A stretch of 64,000 bases of DNA from Achromobacter sp. HZ34 (lineage in GTDB: Bacteria > Pseudomonadota > Gammaproteobacteria > Burkholderiales > Burkholderiaceae_B). The notes beneath the pieces are model-generated. The model was not told the origin of the DNA. It saw only the letters and a list, made by a program, of their open reading frames with translations, and did not search any database. The stretch covers positions 124,001 to 188,000 of the forward strand of contig NZ_NJIX01000006.1 of assembly GCF_002209485.1 (NCBI RefSeq). Reading direction: 5' to 3'. Below, in pieces: positions 25,549-33,974 of this stretch. Position numbers and translations under genes: made by a program. The first letter of the stretch is position 1. The number at the start of each line of letters is the position of its first letter.

Positions 25549-26457
25549 ATGGACCTGCGTGATCTCAAGTATTTCGTTGCTGTCGCCCAGACCGGCAATA
25601 CCCGGCGCGCGGCGGATGCGGTGCATCGTTCCCAGCCGGCGCTGATCAAGGCCATCACGCGCCTGGAGGCCTCGGTGGGAGCGCGACTGTTCGAACGCGT
25701 GGGCCGTGGGCAGCGCCTGAGCGCGGCAGGGATGGCCCTGCTCACGCGGGCCACACCGCTGCTCAATGCCGCGGACGCCGTGCGCGACGAGGTCGCCGCG
25801 CTGGGGCAGGGCACGGCCGGCATCGTGCGCCTGGGCTGCGGGCCGCTGGGTGCCGAATACCTGCTGCCGACCATTTCGCAGCGCCTGCTGCAGGAGGCCC
25901 CCGACGTCCAGCTGAAGCTGTTGATCCGCATGAATTACGAGTCGCGTATCGAACTGCGTGATGGGAATCTGGATCTCGTTCTGGGTTTCGTGCCTGAACA
26001 TGACGATGCCGAGTTCGTCTACGACACCTTGCTTGAAGACATCGTAGTAGTGGCCGCGGGCGCCGGACATCCCATTTTGCGCGCCCGTAAGCCGGTGACG
26101 CTGGAGCAGCTGGCGCGTTATCGCTGGGCCTTGCCAAATGTCAGCGTGGCCAGCCGCGTGTGGCTGGACCAGGTTTTCGAATCGCGCGGCCTGGCGCCGC
26201 CGCAGACGCAGATCGAGACCAATTCCATTCCGCTGATCCCGCGCGTCATTGCCGATACGCATCTGCTCAGCTTCGTTTCCCGGCGCACCATCCAGGCCAG
26301 CCGCGGGCGCTTGCGTGAGATTTCGCTGGAGACGACCACGCTGGTGCGCAATTTCGGGCTGACCTATCCGAAGGATGTCAGCCTGTCACCCGCGGCGGAG
26401 AAGCTGGTGGAGTTGTTGCGCGAGCATGGGCAGGCGCTGTTCCATAAAATGGACTGA
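25549..26457 (+). CDS. LysR-family transcriptional regulator
   Basis: 302 residues. N-terminal winged helix-turn-helix (DLKYFVAVAQTGNTRRAADAV, then SQPALIKAITRLEASVGARLFER) followed by a periplasmic-binding-protein-like effector domain from about residue 90 to the end. Divergent from the Bug-led operon at 25365, which it probably activates in response to the transported acid or an intermediate. Confidence 0.93.
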   Translation: MDLRDLKYFVAVAQTGNTRRAADAVHRSQPALIKAITRLEASVGARLFERVGRGQRLSAAGMALLTRATPLLNAADAVRDEVAALGQGTAGIVRLGCGPLGAEYLLPTISQRLLQEAPDVQLKLLIRMNYESRIELRDGNLDLVLGFVPEHDDAEFVYDTLLEDIVVVAAGAGHPILRARKPVTLEQLARYRWALPNVSVASRVWLDQVFESRGLAPPQTQIETNSIPLIPRVIADTHLLSFVSRRTIQASRGRLREISLETTTLVRNFGLTYPKDVSLSPAAEKLVELLREHGQALFHKMD

Positions 26458-26550
26458 TGCGATGGCGCAAGGCGACTCCCCCCTGCCGGGCCCACGGCAT
26501 CCGGGGCTCCGGTGTGCGCAGCGTCGCTATCGTCTTGAAGGAATTTACCG

Positions 26551-26931
26551 ATGCCTGCCGCCTTGAATACACTCGCCTGGATCTTCGACCTCCTCGATCG
26601 CGAGGAGACCTATCTATGCAAGCCCATGTTCGGCTGCCTGGCCGCGTACCTGGACGGCCAGCTATGCCTGGTGGCCGCCGACCGTGGCGATCCCTGGAAC
26701 GGCCTGCTGGTATGCACCTCGCGCGACCGCCATGCGGCGCTGGTTGAAGACCTGCCGGCATTGCGTCCGCATCCTGTGCTGGGCAAGTGGCTGTACGTTC
26801 CCGAAAGCGCCCCCGAGTTCGAGGACACGGCCCAGCAGGTAGCGACGCTGGTGCTGGCGCGCGATGAACGCATAGGCGTGGAACCGAAGCCCAGGCGCAA
26901 GGGCGGGCGCATCGCGCTGCCCAAGGGTTAG
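26551..26931 (+). CDS. Small conserved protein with TfoX N-terminal-like region
   Basis: 126 residues, preceded by a good ribosome site (AAGGAA). The segment KPMFGCLAAYLDGQLCLVAADR has the Met-Phe-Gly ... Asp-Gly pattern of TfoX_N/YjbR-like folds, and HPVLGKWLYVPES follows in the position of the family's closing strand. The C-terminus is basic (KPRRKGGR). Function unknown. Alone on its strand, convergent with the isochorismatase-type gene. Confidence 0.72.
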   Translation: MPAALNTLAWIFDLLDREETYLCKPMFGCLAAYLDGQLCLVAADRGDPWNGLLVCTSRDRHAALVEDLPALRPHPVLGKWLYVPESAPEFEDTAQQVATLVLARDERIGVEPKPRRKGGRIALPKG

Positions 26932-26949
26932 GGCGCCCAGAAACTGCAA

Positions 26950-27585
26950 CTATCCGACGGCGACCGCCTTGATCTGGTCAAAATAGTCGATGCATGTTTG
27001 GGAGTCGACGATGTCGGCATAACGGCGGCTGACATCGAGCAGGTTCGCTTCGTGGGGGCCGGCTTCCATGTCGCCGCAACAATCGCTGGCCACGATGGTG
27101 CGGAAACCGTAGGAGAACGCGTCGATGATCGATGCGCGCACGCAGCCTGACGTCGTGCAGCCCGCGATGATTACGGTATCGACGCCATTCCTGTGCAGGA
27201 TGGTGCTGAGTGGCGTGCCAAAGAAAATGGAAGGACCCGCCTTGACCAGATTGACGTCGTGGCGCGGGTCGTAGATGCGGGAGTCCATCTCCGTGGCGGG
27301 GTCGCCATAAAACATCCCGCTGCGCACCGCGGTGGTCTTCCAGGGGATCATGCCGCGCTCGTTGCTCCAGGCGGTGTAGCAAGAGACGACCAGCACGCCG
27401 GCTGCCCGTGCCGCGGCCAGCAGGGGAACGGTATTTTCGACCGCGGCGTGGATATGGGGCGATTTGCCCGCGGGCAACGTGGGGTCTGTGAATGCACGCT
27501 GGAAATCCACGACGAGAACGGCGGGCGTCTTACCGAACCCCACCGGATTTTCGCCGTAGCCTGCCATATCGAAGAAGTCGGTCAT
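26950..27585 (-). CDS. Isochorismatase-family amidohydrolase (N-carbamoylsarcosine/maleamate amidase-like)
   Basis: 211 residues. The cysteine-hydrolase triad is complete: Asp in VLVVDFQRAF (near 27), Lys in NLVKAGPS and Cys in AGCTTSGCVRA. The SGCVRA form and the N-terminal FG/NPVGFGKTPA region fit the N-carbamoylsarcosine amidase/maleamate amidase branch rather than true isochorismatases. It releases ammonia from a small amide. It starts nine bases after the amidase stop, in one operon with an amidase and its small partner. Confidence 0.88.
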   Translation of the reverse strand: MTDFFDMAGYGENPVGFGKTPAVLVVDFQRAFTDPTLPAGKSPHIHAAVENTVPLLAAARAAGVLVVSCYTAWSNERGMIPWKTTAVRSGMFYGDPATEMDSRIYDPRHDVNLVKAGPSIFFGTPLSTILHRNGVDTVIIAGCTTSGCVRASIIDAFSYGFRTIVASDCCGDMEAGPHEANLLDVSRRYADIVDSQTCIDYFDQIKAVAVG

Positions 27586-27594
27586 CGCTCGATC

Positions 27595-28992
27595 CTAAAG
27601 CCTGGCGATGGCGGGGCGCATATTGACCCAGTCAGTCGCCTTTTCATAAGCGTGCGCTACGGCCAGTACCGTCGCCTCGTCGAACGGCTTTCCGGCCAGC
27701 TGGAAGGATAGCGGCAGTCCATCCGAAGAAAACCCCGCGCGTGTCGCCACCGCAGGACTACCGGTCAGATTGAAGGGCATCGTCAGCGATGGCGTGGTGA
27801 ATGTGTAGAACCAGTGCATGTCTTCCAGTCGCTTGGCCGGGCCGGCTGCCGTTGCGGTAAAGACCACGTCGACATCCTGCGTCGCTTGCTCATAGGCATC
27901 GCAGAGTTCGCGCCGGCGACGCAAGGCCTGCACATAATCCGCGCCGGAGAACATGGAGGCCAGGTAAAGCCGCTTGCGCAGGATTTCCCCCAGCAGTTCC
28001 GGTGACTTCTGCAGTACTTCCTGGTGCACGGCAGCGGCCTCCACCAGCAGGATTAGCGACGTGGTCTCCGCATAGTCCAGCAAGGACGGCAGTTGTATGT
28101 CGACCAGGTGCGCGCCAAGTTTTTTCAGCACGGCCAGCGCGGCTTCCATGGCCTGGGCGGTCTCGGCCGTGGCATCGGCCTCTTCCCAGAAATGGCGCAC
28201 CACACCAATGCGAATGCCGGTCAAATCACGATCCAGCAATTTTCCATAGTCCGGTACCGGTACGTTCGCACTGGCCGGATCGGCGGGATCGTGGCCCGCC
28301 ATGATTTGCAGCATCAGCGCGCAATCCTCGGCGGTCCACGCCAGGGGACCTGCATGATCCAGGCTGAACGAGAGCGGATAGACGCCGTGGCGGCTGACGC
28401 GTCCATAAGTGGGCTTGATGCCGACCAGGCCGGAGAACGCCGCGGGCAAGCGGATGGACCCGCCCGTGTCCGAGCCGAAGCCGCCCAGCGCAAGGCCGCC
28501 GGTCACCGCCGCGCCGGTGCCGCTGCTGGAGCCGCCGGTGAAGTGGTCCGTGTTCCAGGGATTGCGGGCGGGCGGCCAGGGCAGGTCGAAGCTGGGCCCG
28601 CCGAAAGCGAACTCATGCGTGGCGAGCTTGCCCAGGCAAATGGCGCCGGCGGCAGCCGTCTTGGCGACCGCGGTGGCATCTTCGCTGGGCACGCGATCGA
28701 TCAGGGAGTGCGAGTGGCCTGTGGTGCGGATGCCCGCTGTCTGGAAGATGTCCTTGTAGCCGATCGGAATCCCGTGCAGCGGACCCCAATAGCGTCCCGC
28801 CTTGATATCCGTCTCCGCCTGGCGGGCCTGCTTGCGCGCCAGGTCGGCGGTCACCGTAATGAAGGCGTTGAGCGTCGCGTTATGCGACTCGATCCGGCTC
28901 AATAGCAGATCGGTCAGCGCGACAGGAGAAAGCGTTCCGGCCGCGATGGCTCGTGACGCCTGGGCGATGGTGGGAAGGTACTCCTGGCTCAT
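27595..28992 (-). CDS. Amidase (amidase-signature family)
   Basis: 465 residues. Ser-cisSer-Lys catalytic set: Lys in IPIGYKDIF (near 82), the glycine-rich GGSSSGTGAAV (near 155) and Ser in GSDTGGSIRLPA. Typical length for GatA/AtzE-like amidases. The gene is preceded, with a short overlap, by a 68-residue AtzG-like protein; AtzE-type hydrolases work as a complex with such a subunit. Substrate unknown, a carboxamide or ureide such as a biuret-like compound. Confidence 0.92.
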   Translation of the reverse strand: MSQEYLPTIAQASRAIAAGTLSPVALTDLLLSRIESHNATLNAFITVTADLARKQARQAETDIKAGRYWGPLHGIPIGYKDIFQTAGIRTTGHSHSLIDRVPSEDATAVAKTAAAGAICLGKLATHEFAFGGPSFDLPWPPARNPWNTDHFTGGSSSGTGAAVTGGLALGGFGSDTGGSIRLPAAFSGLVGIKPTYGRVSRHGVYPLSFSLDHAGPLAWTAEDCALMLQIMAGHDPADPASANVPVPDYGKLLDRDLTGIRIGVVRHFWEEADATAETAQAMEAALAVLKKLGAHLVDIQLPSLLDYAETTSLILLVEAAAVHQEVLQKSPELLGEILRKRLYLASMFSGADYVQALRRRRELCDAYEQATQDVDVVFTATAAGPAKRLEDMHWFYTFTTPSLTMPFNLTGSPAVATRAGFSSDGLPLSFQLAGKPFDEATVLAVAHAYEKATDWVNMRPAIARL

Positions 28993-29195
28993 TTGGCATC
29001 ACCCGGGATCGGCAGGGCAAAGGTCAGGGCGGGCTCCGCGTCGAACCCCCGGGGCGTGCGCACACGCATCTTCATGGCTTCGACGAACTTATACGCGGAC
29101 CGCAAATCCTCGGTCTGGCGCGCATCCAGCCTGGGCAGTCCCGTTTGCGCCAGAAGCAGGTCGAAGGCTTCCTTGCTGATCACTTCTTCGGTCAT
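28989..29195 (-). CDS. AtzG-like (DUF4089) small subunit paired with the amidase
   Basis: 68 residues from the ATG at 29195, with a perfect AAGGAG site. Helical N-terminus (AFDLLLAQTGLPRL), a second helix (LRSAYKFVEAMKMRV) and the end FDAEPALTFALP match the AtzG-like pattern, in which a short C-terminal tail docks on the amidase partner. The stop overlaps the amidase start by four bases, so stoichiometric co-translation is expected. The family assignment rests on pattern and context. Confidence 0.78.
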   Translation of the reverse strand: MTEEVISKEAFDLLLAQTGLPRLDARQTEDLRSAYKFVEAMKMRVRTPRGFDAEPALTFALPIPGDAK

Positions 29196-29543
29196 GATGA
29201 AACGCTCCTTGCGGCGGGTCTCGCACAAAGTCTTGCGCCAAATCTTGCGCCCGGTCTTGCCACAGGCCGCGCAACAGGTCGGCTGAGTCCGTGGCGAAGG
29301 CCGGGTGATGGATCATCGTGTCGTCTCGAAAGAGGCAAGCAACATGTATGCCAAACTTTCCTTTGGGTGCGATCGCACTTCGTACCGCCGGCGCCGCGCT
29401 ATGAGGCGCCGGCGCATGGCCTCGGCCGGATGGTGTTCCCTAACCCCGGCGTTCGCGGCGCGCAGGCGGGGTCACCCCAATGTTGTGCGTCGGCGTGTCC
29501 CTGGTTTGGTGCGATGCGCATCGCGGCGCCATTGCCGTAGCCA
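29196..29543. other. Intergenic stretch without a recognised gene
   Basis: About 350 bases between the AtzG-like and formamidase genes, both on the minus strand. One 9-bp inverted repeat, GCCGGCGCC / GGCGCCGGC (29387-29413, nine-base loop), is not followed by a T run. The operon promoter for the amidase genes must lie here. No convincing protein is seen in any frame. Confidence 0.5.
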
Positions 29544-30518
29544 TTAACGTAGCGACGCACCCAGTTGCGCCATGCTTATATCCGTTGCAAGGAGTTCGCG
29601 CCGGACCATGGCGTGGATGCCTTTATTGCCATCGACCAATTGGGTCACGTGCAAGTCGCAGGCGAGGCTGCAGAAGGTATAGGCGTCCTGCTCCGACCAC
29701 CCCTGGGTCTTTGACAGCAGGGCGATCATCTTGCGCAGCGCAATCTTGGCGGCGTCATCCAGGTCTTCGTGGAAGGCCATCGTGATGATGTGGGTGTCGG
29801 TCTTCGAGATCGGCAGATCCAGCGCAATGCGTTTGTGCAGGATGAGCTGGAAAGTGCCGGTCAAGGACGTTTCCAGCGCCGTCAGGCAGACCTCGCCGTC
29901 TCCCTGCACGGCGTGTCCATCTCCTGTGGAGAACAAGGCCAAGGGCGTCTGCACCGGAAAGAACGTGGTCGAACCGACGCCGAGCTCCTTATTGTCCATG
30001 TTGCCGCCGTATTCGCGCGGTTCGATGGAGCTGACCGGGCCGTACTCAGGACGGGGCGCAACGGCCATGACGCCAAAGAACGGCGCCAGGGGTACCGACG
30101 GCCCGAAGGGCATTTCGGCCGTCATGCGTTCGCGGTCGATGGGGATGGCGACGATGCGCCGGTTGGGGAAGTCTTCCGGCAAGGTGCCGCGCAAGGGAAG
30201 CTGCGAGTTCCAGCCCCACGGGTAGCGCAGCTTGATGTCCAGCACCCGTACCTCCAGCACATCGCCAGGCTCCGCGCCGCGCACGCCGACGGGACCCGTC
30301 AGGATGTGGCCGGCGAACATGGGCTTGCATTGTTCGTGTATCAGGCGATGTTCGGGGAGGAGTTCGAGACCCAGTTCGTTCAGGTAGCCCGGTCCTCCGC
30401 TGACGGTATCGATGACGACAGTGTCGCCGGAGTCGATGATGACGGAGGGCTTGAGCGCGGCGCTCAAGTAGCCCCAGTGGATGGTCTCGGGCGAAGCGGA
30501 TATGTGGTGGGAGGGCAT
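29544..30518 (-). CDS. Acetamidase/formamidase family protein
   Basis: 324 residues. FmdA/AmdA fold landmarks: HWGYLSAALKPSVIIDSGDTV, then GPVGVRGAEPGDVLEVRVL with the family's acidic metal-site residue, and a mid-protein GGNMDNKELGVGSTTFFPV followed by GDGHAVQGDGEV, a signature of this family. It hydrolyses a short amide to acid and ammonia. Together with the neighbouring amidase and isochorismatase-type hydrolase it forms an amide-nitrogen group, although it has its own upstream region. Confidence 0.92.
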   Translation of the reverse strand: MPSHHISASPETIHWGYLSAALKPSVIIDSGDTVVIDTVSGGPGYLNELGLELLPEHRLIHEQCKPMFAGHILTGPVGVRGAEPGDVLEVRVLDIKLRYPWGWNSQLPLRGTLPEDFPNRRIVAIPIDRERMTAEMPFGPSVPLAPFFGVMAVAPRPEYGPVSSIEPREYGGNMDNKELGVGSTTFFPVQTPLALFSTGDGHAVQGDGEVCLTALETSLTGTFQLILHKRIALDLPISKTDTHIITMAFHEDLDDAAKIALRKMIALLSKTQGWSEQDAYTFCSLACDLHVTQLVDGNKGIHAMVRRELLATDISMAQLGASLR

Positions 30519-30698
30519 GGTCCGATCGATTCAGGATGGTCGAGGCTTCTATGATGAGCTCGAGCCGCGATTCATTGAATGGGGCTTATCCCTAGGCGCA
30601 AGCATAAGCTCATGTCCGGATAAGTTCATGCTCACGTGCTCAATTGAAGGCAACGCGGCGACGGGTTAGTTTTGCTGCTGTTTCCCAAGGAGTCCACG

Positions 30699-32024
30699 TT
30701 GAGCCATACCGCCCGATCTATCGATAGTGCCGCCATCACCGATGAACAGGTTGCAGACGATCAAGCGCCAGACGACCAGGCCTTGCTTGCGCGCTTTACG
30801 CCCGTGTTCCAACGCATCGCCGAGGGTGCCCTGGCGCGCGAACGTGCTGGGCAGCATCCAACCGAAGCGGTGCAATGGCTACGCGAGTCGGGTTTTACCG
30901 CCGTGCGTGTGCCGCGTGCCCTGGGCGGTGGCGGCGCCAGCTTGCGCCAGTTGCACCTGCTCTTGATCGCATTGGCCGCGGCGGACTCCAACTTGTCGCA
31001 TGCATTGCGTGTGCACTTCAGGTTCACGGAAGGGCATTGGTCGCAGCGCGACCTGCCGGAAAGCCAGAAATGGTTGCGCCGCATCGCCGATGGCGCGGTG
31101 ATCGGCGCCGGCAATGCCGAGCGCACGGGCGAGCATGGCAAGTTCGCCACCAATATCCGGCGTCAAGGCGACGGCTATGTCTTGAACGGCCAGAAGTACT
31201 ACACGACGGGTTCGCTTTACGCGGACTACGTGTCGGTATCCGTCACCACGGAGAACGGCGAACTGGCGACCGTGGTGGTCGGCACCAGGGCGCCGGGCGT
31301 GGAGGTCGTGGATGATTGGGTCGGATTTGGCCAGAAGGGCAGCGGCAGCGGCACCACGGTGTTTCGCGATACGCCAGTGGATGCGGCCAACGTTGCGCCG
31401 CCGGTTGGCGGATCGGGCGCGCGCTGGGCGCATGTGCAGCTGTCGCATCTGGCCACGACCGCCGGCATCGTGCGCCGGGCGACCGACGAGATTACGGACT
31501 TCGTCAAACAGCGGGCGCGGACCTACCGGCAGGCCAGCGCCGCCATCGCCAAGGACGATCCCTTGATCCAGGCCGTGGTTGGGCGGGCCGATGCCACTGC
31601 ATATGCCTTGCAGGCCATCGTATTGCAGGCCGCGGCCACGCTGGACGACGTGGCGAACGCGCAATGGGCCTTGCGAGTCGGGCCCCCAGCGGCGCGGACC
31701 GAAGCTGCCCTCGCCGCGCTGAAGGAGCGTGATATCGAAGCAGGCCTGGATACGTATCGCGCGCAGGCGGTGGTTTTCGAATTGGCGTTGAAGACCACGA
31801 CGGAGATCTTCGAAGTGGGCGGCTCGTCGGCCGTGGACCGCAATCGCCATCTGGACCGCCACTGGCGCAACGTGCGCACCCTGGCGTCCCACAATCCCCT
31901 GATCTACCGCCATCGCCAGCTGGGCGAGAACCGCCTCAACGGCAACCCGCCGTACAACTTCCTGTCCAACACCCAGACCGCGGCGCTCGGTGGCGAAAGC
32001 GAGGATGCGGCGCTGGGGGTGTGA
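30699..32024 (+). CDS. SfnB/DszC-like acyl-CoA-dehydrogenase-fold flavoprotein
   Basis: 441 residues from a TTG at 30699, six bases after AAGGAG; an upstream TTG at 30672 has no such site. Acyl-CoA dehydrogenase fold: helical N-terminus, beta domain (GHWSQRDLP, NGQKYYTTGSLYADYVSV), then a helical C-terminal domain. The end (VDRNRHLDRHWRNVRTLASHNPL) matches SfnB, DszC and related FMNH2-dependent oxygenases rather than true dehydrogenases. Probable role in sulfur-compound or xenobiotic oxidation; a reductase would be supplied in trans. Confidence 0.82.
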   Translation: MSHTARSIDSAAITDEQVADDQAPDDQALLARFTPVFQRIAEGALARERAGQHPTEAVQWLRESGFTAVRVPRALGGGGASLRQLHLLLIALAAADSNLSHALRVHFRFTEGHWSQRDLPESQKWLRRIADGAVIGAGNAERTGEHGKFATNIRRQGDGYVLNGQKYYTTGSLYADYVSVSVTTENGELATVVVGTRAPGVEVVDDWVGFGQKGSGSGTTVFRDTPVDAANVAPPVGGSGARWAHVQLSHLATTAGIVRRATDEITDFVKQRARTYRQASAAIAKDDPLIQAVVGRADATAYALQAIVLQAAATLDDVANAQWALRVGPPAARTEAALAALKERDIEAGLDTYRAQAVVFELALKTTTEIFEVGGSSAVDRNRHLDRHWRNVRTLASHNPLIYRHRQLGENRLNGNPPYNFLSNTQTAALGGESEDAALGV

Positions 32025-32078
32025 GCGCGCGCGCCGTTGGTGCCGGTATGTTCCGCAGCGAGCCTGATAAAAAATTAC

Positions 32079-32093
32079 TAGACGACCGGTCTA
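32079..32093. promoter_or_regulatory. TetR operator, copy 1 (before the TetR gene)
   Basis: TAGAC-GACCG-GTCTA is an inverted repeat with 5-bp arms, 22 bases before the TetR start codon. A near-identical copy lies before the old yellow enzyme gene at 32773. Confidence 0.8.
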
Positions 32094-32114
32094 ATGTGTT
32101 CTAAAGTGCAGCCC

Positions 32115-32720
32115 ATGAACACAGCCACTACCCCAGCGACCAACGATGTGCGAGCGACCATACTCGCGAATGGGCAGCGCATCATGGCGGGTAAAGGATA
32201 TTCCGCCGTTGGTATCAACGAGATCCTGACGGCTTCCGCTGTGCCCAAGGGGTCCTTCTATCATTACTTCGGATCCAAGGATGCCTTCGGTGAGGCTTTG
32301 CTGGAGAACTATTTCGAGGACTACCTTGCCGAGATAGATCGCACCCTGAGGGAGCCGGGGCTAAGCATGGCGCAGCGCCTGATGAACTATTGGACGGCAT
32401 GGCAGGACAACCAATCGTTCGCCGATTGCCAGGGAAAATGCCTGGCGGTGAAGCTGGGCGCGGAAGTGGCTGACCTGTCGGACGCCATGCGCCGGTCGCT
32501 GAAGCGCGGCACGGAAGGTATTACCAGCCGGCTGGCGCAGGCAATCGCAGCGGGTGTGGCGGAAGGCTCCCTTGCCGTGCAGGGCCAGCCCGAAGTAATT
32601 GCCCAGAGCTTGTATCAGTTGTGGCTCGGGGCCAGTGTGATGGTCAAGATCCAGCGTAGCACCCAGCCTTTCGCGACCGCGCTTGCGACCACCCGCGTAA
32701 TCCTGCAGCCGAAGAACTGA
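32115..32720 (+). CDS. TetR-family transcriptional regulator (AcrR/NemR type)
   Basis: 201 residues from the ATG at 32115. N-terminal TetR helix-turn-helix: ATILANGQRIMAGKGYSAVGI, then TASAVPKGSFYHYFGSKDAF (about residues 15-60). The C-terminal domain contains a Cys in SFADCQGKCLAVKLGAEV, the place where NemR-like proteins sense electrophiles. Probable repressor of itself and of the old yellow enzyme/SDR operon: a matching palindrome lies before both. A terminator separates its transcript from the downstream gene. Confidence 0.9.
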   Translation: MNTATTPATNDVRATILANGQRIMAGKGYSAVGINEILTASAVPKGSFYHYFGSKDAFGEALLENYFEDYLAEIDRTLREPGLSMAQRLMNYWTAWQDNQSFADCQGKCLAVKLGAEVADLSDAMRRSLKRGTEGITSRLAQAIAAGVAEGSLAVQGQPEVIAQSLYQLWLGASVMVKIQRSTQPFATALATTRVILQPKN

Positions 32721-32733
32721 AGTAGAAGCACAC

Positions 32734-32763
32734 GACGCATTTTTTCAAGTGCGTCTTTTTTTA
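32734..32763 (+). terminator. Intrinsic terminator of the TetR gene
   Basis: GACGCA and TGCGTC pair around a 10-base loop and are followed by eight T (32756-32763), 14 bases after the TetR stop. Confidence 0.75.
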
Positions 32764-32772
32764 ATCGACGAC

Positions 32773-32787
32773 TAGACGACTGGTCTA
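32773..32787. promoter_or_regulatory. TetR operator, copy 2 (before the old yellow enzyme gene)
   Basis: TAGAC-GACTG-GTCTA, identical to copy 1 in both arms and differing at one central base; it lies 34 bases before the nemA-like start codon, where it would block the promoter. Confidence 0.8.
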
Positions 32788-32820
32788 ATAGTGACGGTCC
32801 AGTCCGTACAAGGAGCTCCA

Positions 32821-33942
32821 ATGCAGTATCCCGCTCTATTCGCGCCCGTCACCCTGGGCCGCCATACGCTGAGAAACCGCATCGTCCTGCCGCCACTGAC
32901 GCGCCAGCGCAGCGGCCAACCTGGGGACGTGCCTACCGACCTGATGGCCACGTATTACGGACAACGAGCCGGCGCGGGCTTCATGGTCACCGAAGGTACC
33001 CAGATCGAACCGCGCGGCAAAGGGTACGCGTGGACGCCCGGAATCCACAGCCAGGCCCAGGTCGACGGTTGGCGCAAGGTCACCGATGGGGTCCACGCCG
33101 CAGGCGGCATCATCTTCGCGCAGCTGTGGCATGTCGGCCGGGTCTCCCACGCAGCGTTGCAGCCGGATGGCGCCGCGCCCGTCGCGCCCTCCGCCCTACA
33201 GGCGAAGAAGGTCAAGGCCTTTATCGAAACCGGTCCCGGCGCCGGTGTGCTGGTCGAACCTTCGGCACCGCGCGCACTCACGACCGCCGAGGTGAAGGAA
33301 CTCGTGGCCGCCTATGCCAACGCTGCGAAGAATGCCCTGGCGGCCGGCTTCGACGGTGTCGAAATCCACGCCGCGAATGGGTACCTGGTCAACCAGTTCA
33401 TCTCGGCCCATGCCAATCTGCGCGACGACGAGTATGGCGGATCGCTGCGCAACCGCTTGCGCTTTCTCACCGAGATTGTGGCCGCCGTTGGCGCCGTCGT
33501 CGGGCCGGATCGACTGGGCGTGCGGTTCACGCCGCTGTTCACCAGCACGGACCAGGACCGGGTCTATATCGGACTGGTCGAAGACGATCCGCACGAGACG
33601 TATATCGAAGCCATCAAGGTCCTGGAAGCGGCTGGTGTCGCCTACGTATCCATCGCCGAGGCCGACTGGGATAACGCGCCTGATCTGCCGGAGACCTTCC
33701 GCCGGGAAGTCCGCCGCGTTTTCAGCGGACGCATTCTGTACGCCGGGCGCTACACCGCCGAGCGTGGCGCCCGGCTGCTGGACACGGGACTGGCCGACCT
33801 CATCGCCTTCGGCCGTCCCTTCATCGCCAATCCGGATTTGCCCGAACGAATCGCCAACGGCTGGCCCCTGGCCCCGCTCGACCCGACCACGATGTATGGC
33901 GGTGCGGAGCAGGGGTTCACGGATTATCCAGCCTACGCATGA
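32821..33942 (+). CDS. nemA: Old yellow enzyme family alkene reductase (NemA-like)
   Basis: 373 residues from the ATG at 32821, preceded by AAGGAG. FMN-dependent TIM barrel: APVTLGRHTLRNRIVLPPLTR at the start, catalytic-site LWHVGRVSH, GFDGVEIHAANGYLVNQF, the GGSLRNR loop and a C-terminal phosphate-binding region (YAGRYTAERG, FGRPFIANPDL). Such enzymes reduce activated C=C bonds, nitro compounds and nitrate esters with NAD(P)H. It is preceded by a TetR operator and followed 33 bases later by an SDR gene, an electrophile-detoxification unit. Confidence 0.93.
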   Translation: MQYPALFAPVTLGRHTLRNRIVLPPLTRQRSGQPGDVPTDLMATYYGQRAGAGFMVTEGTQIEPRGKGYAWTPGIHSQAQVDGWRKVTDGVHAAGGIIFAQLWHVGRVSHAALQPDGAAPVAPSALQAKKVKAFIETGPGAGVLVEPSAPRALTTAEVKELVAAYANAAKNALAAGFDGVEIHAANGYLVNQFISAHANLRDDEYGGSLRNRLRFLTEIVAAVGAVVGPDRLGVRFTPLFTSTDQDRVYIGLVEDDPHETYIEAIKVLEAAGVAYVSIAEADWDNAPDLPETFRREVRRVFSGRILYAGRYTAERGARLLDTGLADLIAFGRPFIANPDLPERIANGWPLAPLDPTTMYGGAEQGFTDYPAYA

Positions 33943-33974
33943 ACCACTCCACTCAACATCAAAGAGGTCCTTCC

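Noticed and set aside
29387-29413. GC-rich inverted repeat considered as a terminator
   Set aside because: No T run follows on either strand and no gene ends directly before it.
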